Shown here: positions 36,365 to 49,404 of the stretch, one piece after another
How positions within the stretch are numbered: the stretch's first letter is position 1
Layout of the letters: each line of letters starts with the position of its first letter
Translations under genes and position numbers: made by a program
The notes under the pieces: generated by a model
What the model was told of the DNA's origin: nothing
Databases searched by the model: none
The model's input: the letters and a program-made list of their open reading frames with translations, nothing else
NCBI GenBank assembly: GCA_963969595.1
Contig: OZ018409.1
Coordinates: 23,614,163 to 23,678,162, forward strand
Reading direction: 5' to 3'
DNA: 64,000 bases
Origin: Neckera pumila
Lineage: Eukaryota; Streptophyta; Bryopsida; Hypnales; Neckeraceae

Positions 36365-38638
36365 TTAGGGTTGAGAGAGAGGACAAACGGCGTTAAGCAG
36401 GATGTGTACAAGCATGAGATCCACAAAGTACTGGTGCCCGACTTGCGGGCTCCGCCACGCTTCTTTTGGTGGTCGCCACGGCCACGGCGACTTCGCAGGC
36501 TCCCTGCCGTAATGTACTCCATCGGTATGATTCAAATCGTAATGCCACGGGAATGTCAAGTCGAACGCGTCCACCACTTTCAAGCGCTCGATGATCGCCT
36601 CCTTCTGCATCTTCTCCACAAAGATTCTATTGTAGATTTCCATTTTGTGAGGGTTAGGGAGGCCGTCTCGCGCATGGCCGTCGTCGCTTTTGCTGTACCC
36701 GGCGCTCGTGATCGTGGTCCTGTAAACTACGGCGGGGTTCGTTTTCTGCCATATTGAATTCCAGAAATGAACGGCGTAATCCACGCCTTCTGCAAACTCT
36801 CTCGCACTTTGATAGAAATGCGCGTCGTGGAGGCCGGAGTTCATCACCATTGTGTCCGGGAATTGGGTCTCGTTCCAGAACGAGACCAGAAGCTCCCGGT
36901 ATGGTTTGCTTTGCAAGCTCGACAGCCCATTGAGGTTTCCCAGCTCCTCCGCATGGCCGTTGAAGATCTTCGTGATGGTGACGGACTGGTTTGGGTTTCC
37001 GGGACGCACGAATGTCCCATTGAGCCACCGGCGCATGCGGAAAACGTCATAAAGAGGAAACCCTAAAACGAAGTTGAGCAAGTTTCGGACCGTGTCTTCG
37101 TTGTTGGAGTCACCCCAGAAGAACAACCACCGGTTGTTCAAACACTCCCACGCCTCCTCCGTGGTGAAGATCTTGAACTTGCAATGCGCGGAATACGTCC
37201 ATCCGTTGCTCTCCAGCAAGCCGACTTTCCCTTCACACCAGGCCGAGTCGCAGTCTTCATCTGGAGGAATGCAAACAAACCTCCCATCGTCGCGAATCTC
37301 GCACGAATCGTTCCAGGTATGGCGATTCCACCGCCCACTCCACGCTTTCAATCCGAAATCGCCATCTCCGCATCTTGCCAATGCAGCCCTAAATTGTTCT
37401 CCTTGATCTGGAACCCTAAATTCAATCTCGACTGTGAGGATGTCTTCCAGACGCGACCAGGCGGTGCAGTTCAATGCGTCTAAGGCGTGAAAATTCGCAA
37501 ACAGGAGCACTACTTTGAAAAGAAAGATTCCTGCATACTGTGAGTCGACCATTAATTGGACGCCATAGCTGCCGTCTTGGTGGTCGAGGATGGGCGGCCG
37601 GGCCTTCCATTGGGATCCAGAGAGGTCTGTTTCGAAGAAGTCGCCGCCTGCACAGCGTCTTCGACCCCTGGATTCGTAGGAGACGATCAGAATTTCATGG
37701 ATTTGGCCTGTTTGGAGTTGAATGGGCTTCCCATTCTCCGGTTTCGGGAGGCCGAAGACTTCCGCGGTGAACGTCGGTTGTTGGTAACATGGCAAAGTAA
37801 GATTCTCGCTTTCTTGTTGAAGCATTCTCAAGCTTTCGTTTGGGAGCGTTGGGTACAGCAATGGCCAAGAGTCGGTCCTGGTCTTCAACTCTGGTACACT
37901 GCTTTCCTGCAATGTGTGCAAGTAAAGGATACTCTTTTCGTCACTTTTACCTATATGTAGGGGTGTGCTTTCATTGGGATGTCACTCAATAGAGTTCACT
38001 GGAGAGATCACTGTGCTATATGAGCTAAACTCTCTTTAGATCAATTGCTTTATCACTCAGCGTATGATAATTTCTTATAATTTCTTATGCAATTGTTGCA
38101 AGTGGATGGTTGTAGACCACGGAAAAAGTAGACAATCCCATTTCCATTTTATAGACAGTTAACCAAGTCATGGTTACATCCAACTTGCTAGTTGAAGGCC
38201 GACCGAGTGTGTTGGAAGAATAGAGTTATTGTTGGTAAAAGGGGCATTCAATAGGAGACTGGATCATGTCCCTAATGGTTTTGGTATCCTGTACCTGATC
38301 CAAAATTGTGTGTGTCTGCAATCTTGGACAGGATTAGGGCTATTTTTGCAGCTTGCGATGCATCCAGAAGGTAAATCATTCTATCTATTCAAGACTGTGT
38401 ATGAGGTCAAGACTGCAAGTGTAGGACTTACTTGTGACGCCTGTGATGGTGAAGAATCATTGGATGTTGGTATGGAGACCACTCGGCCAGGTTGCAAACT
38501 GGCCATGTAGTCTTGCAGATACACGTTGCGACTGCACGCAATGGCCGTTTTGTAGCCCAGGAACAGCATAGTGACGATGAAGCCTACTTTGAAAGCTACT
38601 CCCACCAGTACGCCCTTGTCTAGCAGCTTCGTCTTCAT
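36365..38638 (-). CDS. Membrane-anchored PC-esterase / NXPE-like protein
   Basis: Two exons, 38638-38432 and 37906-36365, joined in phase 0 (CAA|GTAAGT ... GCAG|GAA); 582 aa. Exon 1 encodes a short cytosolic start and one hydrophobic segment (about residues 9-35, GVLVGVAFKVGFIVTMLFLG), a type II signal anchor. Next comes an Ig/filamin-like region (GRRRCAGGDFFETDLSGSQW, DGSYGVQLMVDSQYAGIFLF). The C-terminal part has SGNH/PC-esterase features: GDS at 334-336 (WLFFWGDSNNED), NSGLHDAHF, and DGVH at 531-534 as the probable catalytic Asp-His. It resembles NXPE and TBL/PMR5-superfamily proteins; substrate unknown. A Golgi or cell-surface role is inferred from the anchor. No ATG lies in frame upstream. 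An acceptor-like TCGCAG|GAAGG at 38,709/38,708 suggests a 5' UTR intron. Confidence 0.82.
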
Positions 38639-39542
38639 CTTTGCCACTGGAGGGTCTACACAGCACTGCAGATTAGTGTCATTATACTTGTCCAAGCAAG
38701 ACTCCTTCCTGCGATTATAAGACAAAGCCCAGATTGTACATAGAATAATTTATGTGGACCAGTTGCTTGGTGTTACGTAAATGTAGAATTGATATGTGAA
38801 ACCCTTATAATCTTACACTTATACTGTCAACTTGTGGGCTTACTCAGGCGTACTGTCTTTATTCTTTCCCCTGAAGCCGACCAAGACTCCGATCCTTCCT
38901 ATGTCCACAAGAAAGGACTAGGATGTGCACTGCAATTTATAATGTATACTGGGAGCATGACGTTCCTTCCATGTAGAACTGATGTGTGAGACTTTATGAT
39001 CTTACTTGGAGACTATCAGCTTAAATTCTAGTTTTACCTGCTAGTCTGTCTCTTGTGTTGTAAGGAGGAGAAGTTGCGTGTGTTGTTATGCAAAGGTAAG
39101 CAACGTCCAATTTTGTACACAGATGGAAATGAGCTATCATGCTTTCAGTGAATTCTGACTTTTGCTCTCTTACAGCCAAGTTTAGGTGCATCATGATGCA
39201 CTTGTGGGTACGAATTTTTTAGTTGGTGAGATAAGCAGTTGTTTGTGGGCCAAATAAAACAGGCTGCGAGGTGATCAGTCATGACGGATGCATGTGAAAT
39301 CATGAAGGAAAGGAATCACACCAGTTGGCCTTTGTAACCAAACACATCAGCAATTGTATGTGTCTGTGTGGTTTCATGTGGTGGAGATAAACCTAGCGAC
39401 TTGGGATCTTTTGAGGAGAGAATCCATTTTAATCTTACCATATGTATAATTGTTTATAACACTTGGTGATATAATTTTGTGTTTGAGTGTTCAATGTATG
39501 GCTTGTTAGGGGCACCTCAACATTGGAAGACCTTTGGTAAGT
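38639..39542. other. 5' flank of the PC-esterase-like gene
   Basis: No second gene. Two related units, GTAGAAYTGATRTGTGARAC followed by ATCTTAC, occur at about 38,784 and 38,971. No TATA box could be assigned with confidence. Confidence 0.45.
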
Positions 39543-39666
39543 TTAACCTTGAAATGATGCTGAGGACACAAAGTAAAGTGTTCTATGGATGACTTTGTTA
39601 GAAATAGAGAATGCACCTATTGGTCCAAAAATTGAATCATATTTGAGTGAGTACCTTCGAGGGTTA
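39543..39666. mobile_element. Family B MITE, copy 2, 124 bp
   Basis: Begins TTAACCTTGAAATGATG and ends CCTTCGAGGGTTAA. The interior shares GTGTTCTATGGATGACTT and CACCTATTGGTCC with the copy at 4,051. It is shorter by internal deletion. Confidence 0.7.
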
Positions 39667-42600
39667 ATATTGCATACTAAATCTGCTTATGATCTCCATA
39701 TGTGTATCTCCAATTTCTCCCTAGACAACTTCATATTATTCTACATGTGAATGTAATGAATGGCAAATTTATTCATTTGGCTTTCATATGATCTTCACAA
39801 GACTTTCTTACAAAGTTCAATGTTTATATATATGAGAGTTGGAACCATAGGAAAAGTTGATATTTTAGAGGGGCGATTTTGGCTTTTGCTTTTTTTTCCA
39901 CACTTAGAATTTTGCTAAAAATAAATAGGAGGTTTGTATGAAATCTTCATCTAGAGTGGTATTGAAATTTTTTCACCAAAAGTCATGTGTAAACTTCATA
40001 GGACAATAACAAGGGGTGCTTTTCATTATGAACTTTGTATGACAATGAGAAAAGACTTCTTGATGACAATCCCAAACATCCATGACTTTAAATATTTTCT
40101 TCTCAACAAAAATCTCCAAAAAAATATAAATTCTTATATTATTATTTGTACAATTCTTTAAATGCAAACAATCTTTCTATCCATTCAAAAGAGTGAAGCA
40201 TCCCATTTCAATTAGCCACCCCTATGCAAGATAATAAAAATACACAATTTTAGAGACATATTCAAAGATGAATATGAATATAAATATAAATGTGAATATG
40301 AATACTATTATAAATACAAGTATGGATGTTGAATACACATATGTAGTAAATACATATATGTTTTGCATTTTTTGGCAATATTAGGACATCTGAAAAACAT
40401 CACAAGTAATTTGGGGTCCAGGAGAGGCCTTGCAAGGGGCTTACAGACAAGGGCTGCTCGTTGAATTTTGTATTAAGCATGTTGTCTACGTATAGACTTT
40501 TCAAGTGGGTTTGGCACTTGCCATTGTTTTCACTAGACATAAAGACTGTTGTTGGCTACTTGCTTGACATGAGATGGAATGATACAATGGAAAGAAGTGC
40601 CAAATGCAAGGGCAAGGGTGTCTTGAAATTATGAGCATTGTGGACAGTTTGACACATGTAAGAATTTTATATTGTTGTTTTGTTTTTTCAAAACAAGGTG
40701 GAAAAGTTGAATCAACATTCAAAATGGTATAGAATTATAGAATTGGTGGTGAGTGGGCACATGCCATTTATCTTGCTTAAAATAGCAATTTAAGCCTATG
40801 GACACGGTTGCATAGTTTGATGCATGCTTCACCATAGCACTAAGGGATGTCACAAATACATAAACTGTTATATTCTATAGATTTAGTTGCCATGATAATG
40901 CACTTGGCAAGGGAAGTCACTGGATAACCAAGCATTATGCAATAGATTTCCACTGAGGAAACCAAGGAAAGAAACTAACATACACCTTTGTATAGGTTAT
41001 CAACTATGAGATAGAAATTCAACAATTGCAGATCTTAAGTTAGCTGCTTGAGTCCAAAGTCAATAGTGTGGTGGCTACTGCAGTCATGATGTAATGGATT
41101 GATAAAAACTACATTTGGACGTCGAGACACTTAAAACAAGATGCACCAAACTTGGCATTGCTTTGACAATTAGCAAGCGAAGCTGAATGGCATGAGATAT
41201 TGATCATTGTGAGAAAATAGAAGCAATAAAAGATTAATTGCTAAGGTGCAAAGGTGAATACTAGAAGAGAAATTGCACTCTATAGTTTAGACTCCATCAG
41301 GCTATTGCCAAAAGGTCCATAAAGGAGAGATGAAATGCTTTTGCAATCTTAAAGGCGGCAATGGTAGCTTGTTTAGGTGGTGAAAGACTCTTGTTAGATG
41401 GTGAAGTTAGACTAAAACTCATCTACTACTTGAGATGCCTTCATTGGCTTTGGCACCTTCTAGAATGTAGTGTCATTGCTTTTTGATGATGTTGACTTTG
41501 ACAAAGTAAGGTGCTTTTGTATAGTCTTTCCTCTTGGTGGGTGTTGTATCGTCAATTTGTCACCTTTAGAATAAACCGAGCACAACTAGGTTCTAAGCAA
41601 GTTCTAAGTCAATTTTCTATGAATGCCTAGCAACGTATAGTTGTGCCTTCTAAGCAACAGACAACTTTTTCCTTTTTGAATTTTCCTTAAGTACCTAAAT
41701 GCAAATTTTAACCAAAGAAATCTTCCAATTTTAGTAGCCCGAGACGGTTTTGGCCAAAGTTGGCTAAGACTTTGGTCCTCAAAAAGATAAAATGATCAAG
41801 GTAAGAATTCAACTACACAAAGTTGTAGAGCATCTTATACCTTTTTCAAAATGCTAAAACAAATCTAAAATAGACATTCCTATTAGAAGTTATCAATGGG
41901 CATAGTTTTGCTTCTAAACAATCTTCATCCATCAATATCTTATAACATAATAATCTAAATTCTAAATCTACCATAATATCTACCTTAATATTTTTTTAAA
42001 TACTCACAATAAACTTCTTCTAGTAATTTCTAACATTATCTTAGTAACTATTTTGATCATTTCAAAATTTAACACATTAATTATTTTGATAATTTTTATA
42101 ATTACCATAGTGATTTTTCTTAATAAATTTAAAAATTATTGCAAAATTTTTCTCCAATAGCTTCAAAAATTACTACAAGAATTTTCTCCAATAGTTTATT
42201 CAAATAAATTCTAAAATTATCACAATAATTGTTTTGATAATTTCAAAATTAATATAGTAATTCATTTGGTAATTTTCAATTTATTACAATAAATGAATAA
42301 AAAACCACCTCATTTTATCACCTTATCATCAACAGTGTTGTCTTTGACAAAAAAGTCAACTAATCTTATCACCTTATCATCAATGACATTGTCTCTAAAT
42401 AGAAAAAGCTTCTTGAGAGGCTTCTTAGATAGTAGAAGCTTCTTGAAAAGCTTTTCAGCTCTCTCACTCTCTCTTACCTTTTGTTAATCTTGTCAATGCT
42501 ACAAAACATCAATAATTGCTTGCGAAACAACCCTCGTTCAATTTCCAAACTTCAAATCTTTAGAACTTCCTAGTAGTTTGGCAATTTTTGACAATATTGT

Positions 42601-42719
42601 TGTTTTTGGAAAGCTCTAATAATTTTTGACACTCTTCACAACTAAAAATAAGACATCAACAAGCTCTCACACAAAATTCAGCATATGGTTGTAAATCAAA
42701 TCTTTGCCTTCATGATAAC
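39667..42719. other. Intergenic, decayed repeats
   Basis: No gene. A six-base simple repeat (GAATAT/AAATAT) lies near 40,267-40,315. From 41,940 to 42,290 is a degenerate AT-rich array in which TTCTCCAATAG recurs. At 42,313-42,400 two units share CTTATCACCTTATCATCAA. Nothing codes for a recognisable protein. Confidence 0.45.
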
Positions 42720-43400
42720 AACAACAAACAAAGAAAACAGATTGTTAGTACTAAGAGCCAAATGCTGACTTTGAGACTAAGAATTCTCACATGACACTTG
42801 TTTAGGATGTCAAGGCTTTAGGGGATTTTTTCAAATGAAATTTTCCATACAAGGAATTAGTGCAAGATCAATTTTTTAAACTAAAAGCAAGCTCTAAAGG
42901 TTCTAACTAATAGCCTCACCAACATTCGGCTAGAAACACCTTAGGGTTAATACGTGACTCAAAAAAAGTTAAAAAAATAGGGAGACCAAACCTGTCAAAG
43001 TATAAAATCACAATCTAATGCTTGAAGGGACCCCTACGTTCTAACTTTGAGAAAGAGCTCCAAAGGGCACTAGGAATATGAGCAAAACACTTAAGAATAC
43101 AAGAAAGTACAAAGTAGCCAAAATGGTCAAAGTTTAGAGCAAGGTGTCACCTCAAGTTAACAATAAAAGAGATGGATGGTTTGTAAGAAGAAGGGAGGCC
43201 TTTTACACTCTTTCCAAGGCCTCCTCCTCCTTTTTTAAACTATAGATCTTTCTAAAATTAACACTAATTACCGTGAACTATTTGAAAAAAATCAAAATAC
43301 TGAATCCTATCTAATTTTTGGAAAAAAGCTCTAAATAAAAAATGGATTAGGCTATTGGCTTTAACCCTTTAGTGACCAGTTGACCATATTTTGGTCAATT
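42720..43400 (-). mobile_element. LTR-like repeat, family D copy 1 (decayed)
   Basis: Shares ordered blocks with copy 2: GATGTCAAGGCTTTAGGGG at 42,808 and CACGTCAAGGCTTTAGGGGG at 54,549, and GAGGCCTTTTACACTC..CAAGGCCTC at 43,196 versus GAGGCCTTATATACTC..CAAGGCCTC at 54,971. The minus-strand TATA of copies 2 and 3 is mutated here. The outer terminus is not found. Confidence 0.55.
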
Positions 43401-44079
43401 TATGGACTCTATGCTTGTTGTAGGTCAAAATACACCAAATTGTAAACCCAAGGAGGAACGGAGTTAGAGCATCTTTAGACACTCACTTTAAACCAAATTG
43501 TTTGGCAGGGCATGCAATAATGTTGCTTGGCAAGCCCACCATTGTCTAATCCATGAAATCCAAGGATGTATATGGATTAGCTAAGGTAAGAGGGCCCAAA
43601 ACTACCCATCTAAGAGTTGGAATTGAGTTTTGGGGAGGTAAGAAAATTTGAATTATATTTCATTAAAATTCCCTTGAAAAACAAATAGAATTGGCATCTA
43701 ATCCATGTTATTTCATATTTTTTGGAACTTTATGGAATTAGTTATGAATTTTTGAAGTTGAAATGGCATAGATTTAAAAACCATAAAATACACATTTATT
43801 GTACATTCTTGTGAAGATGGAAAACCAACATGTACAAACAATGTATATTTGAGGAGTGGAGTGTTTTAGAGTGTGAGAGAATTTTGAGCCACCTACTTTA
43901 GAGACACTTTTTGCTTAATCCTTAAAAGCCTAAGTGTCCGTTCAACGGACAAATGGGATCTTGGGCACGTACCTATAGGCGTTTGAATTTTGAATATTTT
44001 CTGAAACTTTTTGTGAAGTTGAAGAATCAAGAGACAAACATGGGGAAAAAAAAATTCTTCATTTAGATCTTGTGGCAAA
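43401..44079. other. Intergenic, family A-like remnants
   Basis: Contains TTTAACCCTTTAGTGACC just before its start and CTTAATCCTTAAAAGCC near 43,914, both resembling decayed family A ends, with the interior GAATTGGCATCTAATCCATG block also seen near 28,650. No gene. Confidence 0.4.
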
Positions 44080-44600
44080 AAGTTATGAAGTTTTTTGTGC
44101 TAAGTGTGGGTGGGGGGGCAGGCTGGGCAAGGCTTGGAGCCAGTGGGAGTTCATTGACTAATAGTGGGCAGCTTTGTTGGGCAACAGGTCGGAGTGCCTC
44201 ACAAATTGTAGCCCGACCTAACAAGGCCTGCGCCAAGGGAGGGGGTCTGTAAAAAACCGGGGGCCCGAAGCCTCCGACTGGGGACCTGCCTTGCGGGAGC
44301 TCGGAGGGTGTGTGCTGTCGGAGCCCTGCCGCTAGAGGGCAGAGGCCTGCCTGCTAGAGGCGGAGGACATGTGCAGTCAGAGGGAGGGCCCGCCCGATGC
44401 AGGTATCCTTGCTGCACTTGCGGAGATCCGCACCGTGGCAGGTGGGGCTAGCAGGGCAAGCAGGCGCCCTGAGGAAGCCGTCCAGTGGCTGCTCCCTCCT
44501 ACTAGTCGGCCACAAGGAGGCCTTGGCGCCGACCGATGGCTGTGGAGGTCCGCCCCTGCGCCATGCCACCTGATTGGGATCAGCTCTTCATGAGCCGGTC
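44080..44600. other. GC-rich island without recognisable gene
   Basis: An abrupt GC-rich block in AT-rich DNA. Short frames exist on both strands but none has a domain, and both strands are open to a similar degree, as expected from composition. Strings such as CTTGCGGGAGCTCGG recall CTTGCGGGGAGCACC at 61,497 next to an LTR-like copy, so it may be a repeat fragment. Confidence 0.4.
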
Positions 44601-44915
44601 TTGATTTTTGGACAAAAAATCTTTGCGTCTTCTCATGTTGCCATCAAAATTATGGCATGAGATTTGTTTAGGACATGCCCCGATTCAAATGTTTTCTTCA
44701 AAGTTCTCTCATACCGTGCTTTTGCATGAGCCTTGTGCTTTAGGCTCACATTGCCTTTTCCTCTCCCTTTTGTCATTGTGGGTTTTCTATAGTTTTATAA
44801 AATTAAAATCTATAATTCAAACTTGGTAACAACTAGTAATTGTAAATAAATCCAATGTGATAAACGCAAATAATGTTTTCTATGGCTCTTGCCATTCTTT
44901 TATACACTTATGTTT

Positions 44916-45095
44916 AAAAATAAAAGCAACCTTTTACATTAGAGTTCTTTTAAGTTTTTGAAATATAAAAGATACTTTTCACACTGGAGTTCTTTTACTT
45001 TATTGAAAAATGAAAGGAACCATTGACATTTGAATAATTTCACCTTTGAAAAATAAAAAAATCCTTTTATAATAGAATTCTTTTACTTTGTGACC
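44916..45095. repeat. Degenerate tandem repeat, about 60 bp
   Basis: Around three to four units of the type ATAAAAG..CCTTTTACATTAGAGTTCTTTTACTTT, with GAGTTCTTTTA or GAATTCTTTTA marking each. Confidence 0.7.
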
Positions 45096-45564
45096 ATTGA
45101 GATTGATAATTTTCATTTAATTTGGTATAGTTGCTTTAAAATATTCACATGAATTATATACATAGTATGAGAGTATTCTTTGCAAATTAGATGAACTTAA
45201 AAATCTGAAAAAATTTCACAAACCTAATTATTTCCAAAGTTCTCTCTAAAGTTTTTGGACAATCACTAAAGATTAGGATCTTCAATTGAATACCTTTGAA
45301 TTTTCAGAAAACACATATAGAATAATTGAAAATACTTGCTCTAAATATAAATTTTGAACTAACTTTAGGCTTCACATCCAAAAATAACATGGAGATTAAA
45401 AATAAAATTTAATCTTTTATTTTGTAAACACTATATATGTATATAGTTTCATTTTATATTTCCATATATTTTTATATCTATATATTTGCTTCTACTAAGT
45501 ATATATAAGTACTCTCTTACAAGGTTACTAAATCTAAATTCAAATTTTTGTTCTAATTCATTTT

Positions 45565-45630
45565 AAGAATTTTGACACGCTTTGCAAGTATGAGGTGTGT
45601 GCATTGTGTGAAAGATGACTTCCAAAGCGT
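45565..45630. repeat. Direct repeat (left) bounding the 45.6-48.7 kb segment
   Basis: Carries AAGTATGAGGTGTGTGCATT followed by GTGTGAAAGATGACTTCCAA. The same sequence in the same orientation occurs at 48,531-48,597 and 48,677-48,741, roughly 85% identical by eye. Confidence 0.8.
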
Positions 45631-46086
45631 GGGTGTGGGTGTTTCTTGTGATGGTGAGATATTTGCGGTGGAATTTCGTATCGTGTGACGAAGGTTTGAT
45701 AGAAACTTGATTTTCTATTGTTCTATTTGTAGCGGATTCGGTTGCCGATCTTTGATTTTGGTTTGTGTTCGAATCTGCACTCTGTTTTGAGGAATTTGTG
45801 CTCTGGTGCGTCGTTTGGTGTAATTTGCTTTGTTTTTGTACTGTGGAGCAAGAGTTGTTCACGATCTAAGAAAAATAATGTTCTGAGGAGAGTTTTGTTA
45901 ATGTTTACTTCTTGTTGGAGTTTGGTTCTATCTGTTGTGTTGCCTTTTAGGAGAAGAGTGTGTTTAGTTCATGGCAGTAGGACGTTTCGAGCGGAGTTTT
46001 TAATTTTTCTCCAGATAGGCGGACGGCTTGGCGGACCCAAATCTTTGGAAGGATCCTACCATCGGAATTTTTGGCCAAATTGGACG

Positions 46087-46141
46087 CATAATATACCATT
46101 GGAAAGCTTTTAACAATACCTTTCCATTGGTATATTATAAG
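46087..46141. repeat. 19-bp hairpin
   Basis: ATAATATACCATTGGAAAG and CTTTCCATTGGTATATTAT pair with one mismatch around a 13-base loop. It lies between the left direct repeat and the aminotransferase fragment; it may be an element end. Confidence 0.7.
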
Positions 46142-46309
46142 ACGCCAAAAAATGAAGGTATTGGAGTATAAAATCGTTACTTATACATGATATAAAGCAC
46201 CAAGCCCTGTGTAAGATATTCGTGTATGTGTTCGTGTCAGTGTCTGAGTGATTCAAAAATAGTTTTTGGAGAGTTATGTTTACTAAATGGATTGTCTTGG
46301 TCTTGCCAG

Positions 46310-47144
<835 letters not shown>

Positions 47145-47546
47145 TGAAGCAGTTAGCCATGTCAATGGTCCCTGACACAGACCGAAAATGAGTCGTTGTC
47201 ACTAACTTGTTAATGTTCAAACCTATTTAAAACAGTGATAAAATCTTGTGTGGAACAAAAGGGTAAAAGCTTATTTGATTTTGATTTTCAGTACGAATAC
47301 AAACTGTGAAAGCATGTAATGGAGTGGGGCTGTGAGAAAATAACGTGCTGCATTGCAAAAAACTTCACAAAAATCTACTTGGTAAAATTTAGCCATGTTG
47401 ATTAGCAAATGCAAAAGTAAAACAGGAAACAAGAAACACAGATGTGTATGAGCTTACACAGAAGTGCAATTTTACTGAAGGAATTCACTGGTCACTTAAA
47501 CAAATCCGGCAATAGTGTCTTGAATGTCTTATAACTCTTCAGGCCA

Positions 47547-48076
47547 CTACTCAATGGCAATGGTGCACTGCTTGACCATCCTCTCGAGGGCTTCCAGGTC
47601 CTGGAAATGCGCCGTGTTGTTGCGTAGTTGGATCATCTTCTGAGAAATCTTCTTGAACGCCGTCACATGCCTTTGAGATGGATTTGACCCATATTCTCCG
47701 TAAGCACGGCACGCAAGCTACACAAATGATCATAAATTAGTAAAAAAAATTTAAAAACTGAATCAAAGCATAGATTCAAAATAACTTTGAAAAAAACAAA
47801 ACTTACAAACACCATGCCTTTTACAGCCGCAGACGTGTCGTACAGTTGGCGGCCCTCTCCATCAGCCTCTGCTCGCTTTTGCACGGACCACTTCAAAATT
47901 TCACCTGCAACGATGATGAGATCCCTCTCACAAAATCCCAAAAGCAGCTCCAACTCAGTCTTGTACAATGCCTTTGATTCTGCCGCCTCAATCTCCAACC
48001 TCTCCAACCTCTCCTCCAATGTTAGAGCAATAGGGAGGACAGGGACTAGTGACGGGTACTCTTTTTGAGTCGCCAT
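47547..48076 (-). CDS. Unrecognised two-exon small protein, 146 aa
   Basis: Exon 1 is 48076-47807 (90 codons) and exon 2 is 47717-47547 (56 codons plus TAG), joined in phase 0 across an 89-bp intron (GTGTTT|GTAAGT ... TTGTGTAG|CTTGCG). The protein starts MATQKEYPSLVPVLPIALTL and looks largely helical: LEERLERLEIEAAESKALYK, then GFCERDLIIVAGEILKWSVQ, and in exon 2 RHVTAFKKISQKMIQLRNNT and LEALERMVKQCTIAIE. No signal peptide, membrane segment or known catalytic motif is visible. TGTGCAG|GTGGTA just upstream of the ATG looks like an acceptor, so a 5' UTR intron is likely. It lies in the segment bounded by direct repeats and converges with the aminotransferase fragment. I do not recognise the family; the good splice sites and sustained codon pattern argue that it is or was a real gene. 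Confidence 0.6.
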
Positions 48077-48179
48077 TACCACCTGCACATTAGTCCTCCA
48101 TTAACTAGTCTCAGTTGCTAAGGTTGCTAAGGTCGGAATAAACCAAGCAACACAACTCTCGTCAATCATCCGTCAGGCG

Positions 48180-48460
48180 TTGGTTAAGGCGGACAAGACG
48201 GTTGGACTGTTGGTTGGTTCAGATGGGGTGGCGGTCGAGTATTGATTGAGGCAGATGGGGCGTCAGTTGGGGGCGGACAACCGGGACTGATGAGCCGGGT
48301 AGCCGTTGGTGATGCGCAAAATTTATCGTTTATTTGATAAATATAAAATTCAGATGTTACGGAACGTTCGAGGGGTAGCGCCATAACGGATGCTGAACGT
48401 TGGACGTCCGGACGCAACCGCGGACGCGCGGATGCTCGGACGTCCAGACAGCCTTGCCAT
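48180..48460. other. GC-rich stretch with GGACGTCC boxes
   Basis: Upstream of the small two-exon gene. TTGGACGTCCGGACGC and CTCGGACGTCCAGAC give two palindromic GGACGTCC boxes at about 48,401 and 48,437, and GGCGGACAA occurs twice. It may be part of the promoter; no TATA box was fixed. Confidence 0.35.
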
Positions 48461-48467
48461 ATTTGGA

Positions 48468-48780
48468 GGGCATAAATTAGAGCAAGCCTCATAGCTTCAT
48501 TTTTTATTTTCATTTCCATCTTTATTGGTTTAGAAATTTTGGCATACTTTCCAAGTATGAGGTGTGTGCATTGTGTAAAGCATGACTTCCAAAGCGTTCC
48601 CACATACTTGAAGGGCATAAATTAGAGCAAGCTTTATGGCTTCATTTTTTATTTTCATTTCCACTCTTTTTGATTTAGGAATTTTGACATACTTTCCAAG
48701 TATGAAGTGTGTGCATTGTGTGAAGGATAACTTCCAAAGCATCCCACTTACTTGGAGGGTATAAATTAGAAGATGTCTCA
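48468..48780. repeat. Tandem direct repeats (right boundary), about 145-155 bp units
   Basis: RTAAATTAGA.. marks units at 48,471, 48,615 and 48,770. Each contains TTCATTTTTTATTTTCATTTCC and the AAGTATGARGTGTGTGCATT block shared with 45,565-45,630. Confidence 0.85.
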
Positions 48781-49178
48781 AAACTCATTTTTTTTAGGAG
48801 ATAATTATAAGCCCATGTACTTTTTTTACAATAAAATACTAAAATCACACTTGGAAAGGTTGTACACATCATTCAAATCACCAATTCCTTATATGGTTTT
48901 AAAAGGTGTAAGGATGTTTACAAAAAATAAATAAACAAATATATATATATATGAAGTCTTGATCTTCCATAAAAAAATATTAAAATCATAAAAAAACTTC
49001 TATATTGTGATTGCCTCACCTCTACTGTGGTAGGAATGCTCTTAGTTGGGCTCTAAATACTTCTACAATAGCTTCCCCTTGCTTGGTACAATAGCTCTTT
49101 GTTGTTCCGTAGTAGCTTTTTGTTGTTCCACAGTAACTCCCTATTGCTCCACCGTAAGTTCTTTGGTGCTCCATAGTG

Positions 49179-49262
49179 AGCTCCCTATTGCTCCATTAGA
49201 GCTCCTTATTGCTCCATTAGAGCTCCTTATTGCTCCATTAGAGCTCCTTATTGCTCCACAAT
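49179..49262. repeat. 21-bp minisatellite (GAGCTCCTTATTGCTCCATTA)n
   Basis: Four tandem units, nearly identical. Related GCTCC-containing units extend leftward to about 49,085. The period divides by three, so an open frame encodes repeated LELLIAP; I treat this as a by-product. Confidence 0.9.
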
Positions 49263-49404
49263 AGCTCACCTTTTCTCCTCCGACATTTTCTCCAAATTGA
49301 TGGTTGTCAATGTCACTTCTTGAAATTTGTCATAAGGTGGGTACACCCAAAAAATTATAATAGGTTTCTAGAAATAAACTCCAATATTTGGAAGAAAATA
49401 GGGG

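Noticed and set aside
44070..44593. Overlapping frames of 60-74 codons in the GC-rich island
   Set aside because: All are open by composition; no motif, no intron signals and no codon pattern.
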